From Bugulina stolonifera (lineage: Eukaryota; Bryozoa; Gymnolaemata; Cheilostomatida; Bugulidae): a DNA stretch of 64,000 bases. The translations under genes and the position numbers were made by a program. Location: contig OW285193.1 in NCBI GenBank assembly GCA_935421135.1, positions 11,642,099-11,706,098 of the forward strand. Direction: 5' to 3'. How positions within the stretch are numbered: the stretch's first letter is position 1; every line of letters begins with the position of its first letter. The notes under the pieces are model-generated. The model did no database searches. It was given only the letters and a program-made list of their open reading frames with translations, and was not told the origin of the DNA. Of this stretch, positions 62,201-64,000 are shown one piece after another.

Positions 62201-63611
62201 GAATCTCTACGCTGGATGTTCTCAATGATCAGACGTCCTGGTGTTGATTGTGAAGAGGAACTTGGAAGAACCAGTCTATCAGTTCGTCTCCAGCGAATAT
62301 ATGTGTATGGCAGGTCTGTAAATACCAATATAGTGCATATCACCTAATACATGTAGTAGTATATGTCACCTAATGCATGTAGTACATGTAGTATGTTATA
62401 TCACCTAATTCATGTAGTAGTATATATCACCTAATTCATGTAGTAGTATATATCACCTAATTCATGTAGTAGTATATTATATCACCTAATTCATGTAGTA
62501 GTACAGTCATGTATATATCACCTAATTCATGTAGTAGTATATATCACCTAATTCATGTAGTAGTATATATCACCTAATTCATGTAGTAGTATATATCACC
62601 TAATTCATGTAGTAGTATATATCACCTAATTCATGTAGTAGTATATATCACCTAATTCATGTAGTAGTATATATCACCTAATTCATGTAGTAGTACAGTC
62701 ATGTATATATCACCTAATACATGCATGCAGTAGTGTATATGCCATTGCAGCGTATGCAACGCATAAATACAGCAGTATAATGTTACAGGAAAGTGATAAT
62801 AGGCTTCGACTAAGAAAGTATATCATAGAACTATCATGGAAAATAAATAATATGTTTGTCAATATAGATAGTAAATAAAAAATTATTAGGCCCTTATACA
62901 GATATCCATCGCTACAAAAAATAACCTGGCGTGATGCTTCATTCTAATTCTAAGGTCATTCAGAAGCTGACTATACCAAGAGTCTGTTCTTTACCTGAAG
63001 AATATGGTCTACAGACTAGTTCAGCTCTTCCTCCAATAGTTACTGTGATGGTGGGTTGGTCTATGATCACAGCAGTGGACGGGTTGATACACTCAAATGG
63101 TGATTGGTCCCTGGCATTCCTAATATATCCTGGGGCACATCTCTCACAGTTTGAACCTGCAGTTGCAAGGGTGCCGAATAGTATTCAACTCCATATTCAG
63201 AAAAAAAACTTGAATGCTAGTTATTAGAATGAGAGTAATACTATAGGTAGATGTCAGCCATATTGGTTATAGACTTTGTATAACAGAGAGACAGGGCTAT
63301 ATGCTTACATAAGGAAGTACACAGGAAATAATACAGGCATACACATCCATATATTATGTTTATATACAGATGAGACATGTGTAATACAGTATTACATGCA
63401 TGTATTTCATACAAATGGTAATAAGATGTGTCATACCAGTTGTGCCATGCTGACAGTTCAGGCATACATCATTAATACATTCATCTGAGTGGCCATTGCA
63501 GTTGCACTGAGCAATACGATTGCAAACGCCGAGGTAGAATCCAGTGCTCCGTCTGTAGCCTGTTGCACATTCTTCACACGATGAGCCTACATAGCCAGCT
63601 GGACATCGGCA
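29101..63611 (-). CDS. HSPG2-like: Perlecan-like basement-membrane proteoglycan, 54 exons in window, 5' end beyond window
   Basis: Perlecan is a secreted basement-membrane proteoglycan that binds laminin, collagen IV, nidogen and growth factors. The window encodes 2820 residues with every exon junction in phase: laminin-EGF modules, 19 Ig domains (each normally Cys-Trp-Cys), a Ser/Thr-rich insert, then LG1-EGF-EGF-LG2-EGF-EGF-LG3 and a TAA. That terminal order is the domain V (endorepellin) layout of vertebrate perlecan, which separates it from hemicentin (no LG) and agrin (no Ig array). The N-terminal SEA/LDL-receptor/laminin-IV part would lie beyond 64 kb. Most Ig domains are split over two exons with phase 1 domain borders and phase 2 or 0 within. 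Oddities: mutually exclusive Ig exons, Pro/Thr/Ser cassettes inside LG2, and 9- and 21-bp microexons. Confidence 0.9.
29680..29867 (-). CDS. Perlecan-like exon w53: LG3 middle
   Basis: It has FELGGGPAVLMSTIPVNDGR and NHVIIAKRKGRNGVLKVDD. Phases are 2 to 1. The donor is the weak G|gttcgt. Confidence 0.9.
30330..30555 (-). CDS. Perlecan-like exon w52: LG3 start
   Basis: It has KKACFGGAGYLELP, then VNTTSNYGVLYWQGQ and GQDFFGIGLASGYVKF. Phases are 1 to 2. Its 3' part was copied to 13.44 kb. Confidence 0.92.
31129..31377 (-). CDS. Perlecan-like exon w51: 83-residue disordered linker before LG3
   Basis: Low-complexity, charged sequence (GSGNRQYAYARGSAGS, VDLDDFEINSDF, VVNDGSRRSGDLSRNR) with no cysteine. 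In vertebrate perlecan this is the region where tolloid-type proteases release LG3 and where glycosaminoglycan can attach; an SGD tripeptide and an Asn-Asp are present here. Phases are 1 to 1. Confidence 0.85.
31858..31995 (-). CDS. Perlecan-like exon w50: EGF3 end and EGF4
   Basis: It has ACTVNEPCLNGGICEPIG and CRCIVGWTGETC. Phases are 1 to 1. Confidence 0.92.
32202..32391 (-). CDS. Perlecan-like exon w49: LG2 tail and EGF3
   Basis: It has VTVQGRDLDLV, then DPCVTLPCGRYGKC and FKCMCDDGYI. Phases are 0 to 1. Confidence 0.92.
32605..32732 (-). CDS. Perlecan-like exon w48: LG2 end
   Basis: It has VKTPFFVGGVSDDYELP and LPGLSGCVNQ, the F-V-G-G-V-P and G-x-x-G-C-V motifs of LG domains. Phases are 1 to 0. 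Confidence 0.92.
33076..33180 (-). CDS. Perlecan-like exon w47: Pro/Thr/Ser cassette in LG2
   Basis: It encodes NPTEAPPTTTTTQKSGG, then GSSSSDTKPKVE. Phases 1 and 1. Skipping w46 and w47 restores a seamless LG2 (GIAQKG-D-SANSNSIGLN). Confidence 0.8.
33445..33545. repeat. 101-bp inverted-repeat element (TAGCCTGGGCACCAGGC ends)
   Basis: 31-bp arms, tagcctgggcaccaggccca plus ctagtctaaac, are mirrored at the right end. It lies in the intron between the two Pro/Thr cassettes. Confidence 0.85.
33864..33887 (-). CDS. Perlecan-like exon w46: 24-bp Pro/Thr microexon
   Basis: It encodes ASPPPPTT-like residues with consensus splice sites (attacag, gtaacc). Phases 1 and 1. It lies inside LG2 and is skippable. 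Confidence 0.65.
34020..34200. repeat. 28-bp tandem repeat in intron
   Basis: About five units of ggtatgtacatgtacatgtg plus ttagcaca, between w45 and w46. Confidence 0.85.
34521..34669 (-). CDS. Perlecan-like exon w45: LG2 middle
   Basis: It has FTYDLGGGAVVIEGIPKVES and GSLVINGGIAQKG. It ends in phase 1 at AAAG|gtaaca. Confidence 0.92.
35000..35189 (-). CDS. Perlecan-like exon w44: LG2 start
   Basis: It has FNSNGYIQYAPLEGVSRMTK and GLIAYAGENQFGSGDYIALL. Phases are 1 to 2. Confidence 0.92.
35425..35619 (-). CDS. Perlecan-like exon w43: EGF1 end and EGF2
   Basis: It has GYQCICPKNFAGTTC, then CHPGYCSNNGECQN and CSCQLGYTGDRC. Six-Cys EGF spacing. Phases are 1 to 1. Confidence 0.92.
35940..36056 (-). 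CDS. Perlecan-like exon w42: LG1 end and EGF1 start
   Basis: It has VNNLIVQGEMRYFNMEDAEA, then ACTSVNCENEG. Phases are 1 to 1. Confidence 0.88.
36256..36399 (-). CDS. Perlecan-like exon w41: LG1 end
   Basis: It has LNLNQPLYLAGVPEGLVDDY and NSFSG. The G-x-x-G-C motif usual at the end of LG domains reads FSGTV, with no Cys. Phases are 1 to 1. Confidence 0.9.
36887..37078 (-). CDS. Perlecan-like exon w40: LG1 middle
   Basis: It has LLLYSGAQKASDGAARDYIA and LADGLALFKFDLGS, the G-L-L-x-Y...D-Y-I-x-L-x-L...F-D-L-G core. Phases are 1 to 1. Confidence 0.92.
37497..37607 (-). CDS. Perlecan-like exon w39: LG1 start
   Basis: It has FVNDGSYLKLDEIKDAY and LEISFTPSEDTG, the first strands of a laminin-G domain. 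Phases are 1 to 1. Confidence 0.9.
37772..37875. repeat. 104-bp near-perfect hairpin element
   Basis: Arms of about 46 bp (gtgagcctggctgtttattc...gcatgccatgcatttcatt) pair with their reverse complement. It lies in the intron between w38 and w39. Confidence 0.85.
37942..38075 (-). CDS. Perlecan-like exon w38: Ig19 second half
   Basis: It has WTSGSRMFSCVASNTYGST. Phases are 2 to 1. It joins directly to LG1. Confidence 0.88.
38405..38549 (-). CDS. Perlecan-like exon w37: Ig19 first half
   Basis: It has LKEATVDCRANSQDVVKYEW. Two additional cysteines lie upstream (SSC...DAC). Phases are 1 to 2. Confidence 0.88.
38896..39129 (-). CDS. Perlecan-like exon w36: Ser/Thr-rich spacer
   Basis: 78 residues dominated by Ser and Thr (SIPSATSSTTSSTLTLTTTP and similar), mucin-like and probably O-glycosylated. 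Phases 1 and 1 make it skippable. It lies between Ig18 and Ig19. Confidence 0.85.
39615..39788 (-). CDS. Perlecan-like exon w35: Ig18 second part
   Basis: It has AVSFKWEKEDGELPNN and GNVGDYICTASNENG. Phases are 1 to 1. Confidence 0.9.
39789..40713. other. Intron w34-w35
   Basis: About 0.9 kb; nothing recognised. Confidence 0.6.
40714..40901 (-). CDS. Perlecan-like exon w34: Ig17 end and Ig18 start
   Basis: It has VNDFGLYTCQVSKSG, then VPRGSSIVFDCVAL. Phases are 2 to 1. Confidence 0.9.
41017..41194 (-). CDS. Perlecan-like exon w33: Ig17 first half, no Trp
   Basis: It has YAEVINITCSSDTDGVMLKL, then IRSGVVLSQSDG. The strand-C Trp present in the other Ig domains of the window is absent. Phases are 1 to 2. 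Confidence 0.88.
41195..43009. other. Intron w32-w33 (1.8 kb)
   Basis: AT-rich; I searched it for Ig half-exons and saw none. Confidence 0.6.
43010..43107 (-). CDS. Perlecan-like exon w32: Ig16 second half
   Basis: It has ISNFDKAYEGEYVCTASNIH. Phases are 2 to 1. Confidence 0.9.
43450..43605. repeat. 39-40-bp minisatellite repeating exon end and 5' splice site
   Basis: Three further copies follow the w31 donor. In transcript sense each reads TCATGGTgtaagtac then atccatggtatactatatag tctg. Each copy carries the last exon bases plus a full GT|gtaagt donor. Confidence 0.9.
43599..43770 (-). CDS. Perlecan-like exon w31: Ig16 first half
   Basis: It has VSIGGSVELRCQAIGDD and YYEWTRADGTSLP, and ends GTC ATG GT|gtaagtac (phase 2). 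The last 7 bases and donor are the first unit of a tandem array. Confidence 0.9.
44156..44265 (-). CDS. Perlecan-like exon w30: Ig15 second half
   Basis: It has SLEETDRGTYRCTASTSEAS. Phases are 2 to 1. Confidence 0.9.
44320..44485. repeat. Imperfect 40-bp tandem repeat in intron
   Basis: Units built on cgagtacatgtacatacagt plus gtatatt, between w29 and w30. The open frames here are repeat artefacts. Confidence 0.75.
44517..44701 (-). CDS. Perlecan-like exon w29: Ig15 first half
   Basis: It has YAEGSTLQLVCNPSLD and ATVSWDRLGEALP. Phases are 0 to 2. Confidence 0.9.
44996..45115. repeat. Short element with AGCCTGGATTCC / GGAACCCAAGCT ends
   Basis: Imperfect terminal inverted repeats of about 12 bp, abutting exon w28. 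One of several AGCCTGGG-ended sequences in the window. Confidence 0.5.
45144..45356 (-). CDS. Perlecan-like exon w28: Ig14 remainder
   Basis: It has VDLRCISDIQ, ATIKWSRGEAGAELP and KDAGYYICTATLANG. Phases are 0 to 0. Confidence 0.9.
45736..45910 (-). CDS. Perlecan-like exon w27: Ig13 second half and Ig14 start
   Basis: It has ILNVKQGDQGRYLCVASN, then SVTIEAKEGVTVGET. It is shared by either Ig13 first half. Phases are 2 to 0. Confidence 0.9.
45911..46695. other. Intron w26b-w27
   Basis: It contains an AGCCTGGGCTCC motif near 46157, a possible end of a short foldback element. Otherwise nothing. Confidence 0.5.
46696..46879 (-). CDS. Perlecan-like exon w26b: Ig13 first half, alternative b
   Basis: It has ASIGSDVYMTCQTTD and NIVWRREGDELPESATLSNS. 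Phases are 1 to 2. The donor AC|gtaagg joins w27 to give TILNVKQGDQGRYLC. Confidence 0.88.
46928..46950 (-). promoter_or_regulatory. Perfect 9-bp hairpin with C(UUCG)G tetraloop in 92-nt intron
   Basis: In the transcript sense 46950-46929 reads CUCGUCUAC-UUCG-GUAGACGAG. The stem is perfect and the loop is the extra-stable C(UUCG)G class. It lies in the middle of the 92-nt intron between the two alternative Ig13 exons; a splicing role is inference. Confidence 0.6.
46972..47158 (-). CDS. Perlecan-like exon w26a: Ig13 first half, alternative a
   Basis: It has HRSQEGSSVIMTCFTDDRDA, then RTSWKREGDGKL...SLSNSRSLR, no stops, with a T-rich acceptor (ttttgctaag) and a strong donor (CG|gtgagt). Phases are 1 to 2, the same as w26b, and it is clearly its paralog (MTC...W-x-R-E-G-D...LSNS). 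It can splice in frame to w27 but not to w26b. Confidence 0.75.
47461..47736 (-). CDS. Perlecan-like exon w25: Ig12 complete in one exon
   Basis: It has NGQVVLECLRPTG, LGWSRPNG and KDGGIYYCTALYVNG. It ends in phase 1 and can join either w26a or w26b. Confidence 0.9.
47737..48292. other. Intron w24-w25
   Basis: 556 bp; nothing recognised. Confidence 0.6.
48293..48390 (-). CDS. Perlecan-like exon w24: Ig11 second half
   Basis: It has LYNLNADDGGRYFCYAVNSA. Phases are 2 to 1. Confidence 0.9.
48593..48764 (-). CDS. Perlecan-like exon w23: Ig11 first half
   Basis: It has VGGVIRMQCLLPAG and DRIVWTREAGKNLP. Phases are 1 to 2. Confidence 0.9.
49049..49069 (-). CDS. Perlecan-like exon w22: 21-bp microexon in Ig10-Ig11 linker
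   Basis: Bracketed by atttttag-type and gtaagtat consensus sites. It encodes GGPVVIQ across phase 1 borders, extending the typical inter-Ig linker. Skippable in frame. Confidence 0.6.
49343..49443 (-). CDS. Perlecan-like exon w21: Ig10 second half
   Basis: It has IRNLKEANEGTYRCIVSNAA. Phases are 2 to 1. Confidence 0.9.
49820..50000 (-). CDS. Perlecan-like exon w20: Ig10 first half
   Basis: It has YAVGDTAILRCHASS and VSYRWTFDNGALP. Phases are 1 to 2. Confidence 0.9.
50885..50893 (-). CDS. Perlecan-like exon w19: possible 9-bp microexon
   Basis: cacctcttc lies between a taacag acceptor and a perfect gtaagtaa donor. Phases are 1 to 1. It would add Pro-Leu-Arg to the Ig9-Ig10 linker. Skipping it also keeps the frame, so it is supported only by its splice sites. 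Confidence 0.4.
51252..51358 (-). CDS. Perlecan-like exon w18: Ig9 second half
   Basis: It has LSNVQQRDSGYYNCTAYN. Phases are 2 to 1. Confidence 0.9.
51359..52367. other. Intron between w17 and w18
   Basis: About 1 kb of AT-rich sequence. Nothing recognised. Confidence 0.6.
52368..52388 (-). CDS. Perlecan-like exon w17: optional 21-bp microexon in Ig9
   Basis: Bracketed by ...atatag and gtaagtgt, phase 2 on both sides. It would add GLGTELV between strands of Ig9. Joining w16 directly to w18 already gives a textbook Ig motif (GTLSLSNVQQRDSGYYNC), so this would be a cassette. Confidence 0.5.
52612..52813 (-). CDS. Perlecan-like exon w16: Ig9 first half
   Basis: It has GRSVSLTCIAEGSPAPEYRW and GNVQINYGTL. 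Phases are 1 to 2. Confidence 0.9.
53070..53261 (-). CDS. Perlecan-like exon w15: Ig8 second part
   Basis: It has YNWRRQNSASLP and LSDAGTYTCTAQNSLG. The acceptor (ctgtag|ctgctg) is set by phase 1. Phases are 1 to 1. Confidence 0.88.
53590..53792 (-). CDS. Perlecan-like exon w14: Ig7 end and Ig8 start
   Basis: It has LEFNPVQMTNAGNYTCVAEV, then VQAGARVTVDCIPI. Phases are 2 to 1. Confidence 0.9.
54234..54322 (-). CDS. Perlecan-like exon w13: Ig7 middle
   Basis: A small exon encoding VPRSSLSGATPTVYWQNSRG and NASPLS. Phases are 0 to 2. Ig7 is thus cut into three exons. Confidence 0.88.
54461..54677 (-). CDS. Perlecan-like exon w12: Ig6 second half and Ig7 start
   Basis: It has IRSISLANRGIYVCVGSNG, then APLNGNIKIDCS, so the domain border lies inside the exon. 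Phases are 2 to 0. Confidence 0.9.
55132..55255 (-). CDS. Perlecan-like exon w11: Ig6 first half
   Basis: It has AVGANVQIICDLVSG and ASVYWESG. Phases are 1 to 2. Confidence 0.9.
55628..55764 (-). CDS. Perlecan-like exon w10: Ig5 second half
   Basis: It has LYVRNVKPADSGTYTCTISI. Phases are 2 to 1. Confidence 0.9.
55951..56083 (-). CDS. Perlecan-like exon w9: Ig5 first half
   Basis: It has REGETARLACSATG and IIWTRNGVSL. Phases are 1 to 2. Confidence 0.9.
56084..58062. other. Intron w8-w9 (2 kb)
   Basis: It contains the SINE at 56.4 kb and a local duplication near 57.78-57.85 kb (tacataatatctctctgc repeated). No exon seen. Confidence 0.6.
56401..56600 (+). mobile_element. tRNA-derived SINE, family B
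   Basis: A box GTGGCCTAGTGG at about 56413, B box AGGTTCAATTCCC at about 56456, then the shared body GGTGGTGTTAGAAAGAGCAT and AATTGCTCATGTGCC. The 3' end is uncertain. Confidence 0.75.
58063..58207 (-). CDS. Perlecan-like exon w8: Ig4 second half
   Basis: It has LTIRNMNRIDRGYYYCTAVG. Phases are 0 to 1. Confidence 0.9.
58469..58611 (-). CDS. Perlecan-like exon w7: Ig4 first half
   Basis: It has IEPQSIDIAEGRSGTIRCVV and VTWRKSSDG. Phases are 1 to 0. Confidence 0.9.
58612..59576. other. Intron w6-w7
   Basis: About 1 kb, AT-rich. Apart from the hairpin element at 59.43 kb I see nothing. Confidence 0.6.
59425..59469. repeat. Short inverted-repeat element (GAAGTTGTCCTCTCTT ends)
   Basis: gaagttgtcctctctt at the left is mirrored by aagagggggcaacttc at the right, in the intron between w6 and w7. 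Confidence 0.7.
59577..59882 (-). CDS. Perlecan-like exon w6: Ig3 complete in one exon
   Basis: It encodes SPAVLDCRLTCKNISVC, LRWRSESG and DEQYYFCYTDSEE. An extra C-x5-C pair lies between the first Cys and the Trp. Phases are 1 to 1. Confidence 0.9.
60158..60229. repeat. Short inverted-repeat element (AGTTGTCCTC ends)
   Basis: It starts agaagttgtcctc and ends gaggacaactctt. Same terminal motif as 4471-4528 and 59425-59469. Confidence 0.6.
60433..60607 (-). CDS. Perlecan-like exon w5: Ig2 second half
   Basis: It has VVSWSREGDRLP and DSGSYVCTGSNQFG. Phases are 0 to 1. Confidence 0.9.
60608..61783. other. Intron w4-w5 (1.2 kb)
   Basis: It holds an open stretch at 60915-61030 with a vaguely Ig-like FQWTKKTQLPQ, but with no usable acceptor. 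Nothing else is recognised. Confidence 0.5.
61784..61887 (-). CDS. Perlecan-like exon w4: Ig2 first half
   Basis: It encodes ISISPPNSVSVVEGQPIRLV and then the first Cys. Phases are 1 to 0. Confidence 0.9.
62031..62315 (-). CDS. Perlecan-like exon w3: Ig1 second half plus laminin-EGF-like tail
   Basis: It has YIRWRRTDRLVLP and DSGDYICVITTRSG, then a Cys-rich segment CPTGYDNPPECNICARGYD...GRCVR. So an EGF-like half-module follows the first Ig domain. Phases are 1 to 1. Confidence 0.9.
62340..62725. repeat. 26-bp minisatellite in intron
   Basis: About 14 units of atcacctaattcatgtagta plus gtatat, with two units carrying an extra cagtcatg step. It occupies the intron between w2 and w3 and stops just short of the acceptor. 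Confidence 0.9.
62995..63156 (-). CDS. Perlecan-like exon w2: laminin-EGF end, Ig1 first half
   Basis: It completes the module with SNCERCAPGYIRNA, then opens Ig1 (VTIGGRAELVCRPYSS). Phases are 1 to 1. Confidence 0.9.
63437..63611 (-). CDS. Perlecan-like exon w1: laminin-type EGF modules
   Basis: It encodes CRCPAGYVGSSCEECATGYR, then CNCNGHSDECINDVCLNCQH. The C-x-C-P-x-G-Y and C-N-C-N-G-H-S motifs are laminin-EGF. Phases are 0 to 1. The upstream exon is outside the window. Confidence 0.9.
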
Positions 63612-64000
63612 CTATATTCAGGGAAAAGCAAAGACTAATTAATGATAAATAATAAATATATTATTTTTTCTGACGATTACACGTGTAGTTCGGTACGTCT
63701 TTTCATAAAGTATAACAGATAAAATGTGAAAATTTTGGGTACGAAAACATTTTGGCTTGTATATTTCTCTTCATGCTACAATAAATAGCATGTCGATAAA
63801 TATGTATTATCTTGTTTCTTAACCAGTTGGATTATTGTAGGCCTACACGTTAAATGTACGAGCTATAGACAAATTTTGTCTATAGCACTAGCGTCAGACA
63901 ACGACCATGGAGTGGGGGCAACATCATGGATGCCAGTTTAAATGCTGTTATTCCTATTGTTAGTACATATACGGATGTACATTACCAGTTTAGATACATT
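63612..64000. other. Intron upstream of exon w1
   Basis: AT-rich sequence with no exon recognised. The gene continues off the right edge. Confidence 0.6.

Noticed and set aside
29101..63611. Identification as hemicentin, or as agrin
   Set aside because: Hemicentin lacks terminal LG/EGF domain V and laminin-EGF before the Ig array. Agrin lacks an Ig array. LG-EGF-EGF-LG-EGF-EGF-LG after Ig repeats is perlecan.
1..64000. CRISPR arrays or bacterial operons
   Set aside because: The tandem repeats have no spacer structure, and all recognised genes are intron-split animal genes.

Overview
The window is animal nuclear DNA: AT-rich, with many short exons split by GT-AG introns, tRNA-derived SINEs, foldback elements and dense micro- and minisatellites. 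Nothing in it is bacterial or viral. The two genes are an extracellular-matrix proteoglycan and a CLCA protein, so it is a metazoan. The repeat load and abundant ACATGTAC-type simple sequence look like an invertebrate, perhaps an early-branching marine one, but I cannot name the phylum.

Both recognised genes lie on the minus strand. Gene 1 (about 13.2 kb down to 1.0 kb) is a CLCA-family protein (calcium-activated chloride channel regulator) that I rebuilt as 12 phase-compatible exons, about 828 codons, with the 3' end not found. It has an N-terminal pseudo-metalloprotease domain (HQWMH where the family has HExxH), a vWA domain with an intact MIDAS, and a beta-rich C-terminal part. In this copy exon 11 carries an in-frame TAA.

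Gene 2 (63.6 kb down to 29.1 kb, with its N-terminus beyond 64 kb) is a perlecan (HSPG2)-like proteoglycan. I rebuilt 54 coding exons plus one alternative exon, 2820 codons in the window with every junction in phase. The order is laminin-EGF, 19 Ig domains, a Ser/Thr-rich exon inside the Ig array, then LG1-EGF-EGF-LG2-EGF-EGF-LG3, which is the domain V (endorepellin) order of vertebrate perlecan, and a stop codon at 29.1 kb.

The 16 kb between the genes (13.2-29.1 kb) is repeat-built: a foldback element, satellites, a cluster of direct and inverted duplications (19-26.3 kb), and two displaced gene pieces. A broken copy of the perlecan LG3 exon lies at 13.4 kb beside CLCA, and a copy of the CLCA exon 2/intron 2 junction lies at 27.9 kb beside perlecan. 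Introns hold SINEs, a hAT-like element, a decayed Penelope-like retroelement tail and several hairpin elements.

The most unusual observations are these. (1) Two adjacent half-Ig exons in perlecan can only be used one at a time, because joining both gives an immediate stop; they are separated by a 92-nt intron holding a perfect 9-bp hairpin with a C(UUCG)G tetraloop. (2) Two unrelated introns begin with minisatellites that repeat the exon's own 5' splice site. (3) Phase-symmetric Pro/Thr/Ser cassette exons interrupt an LG domain. (4) The CLCA protease motif has the E-to-Q change.
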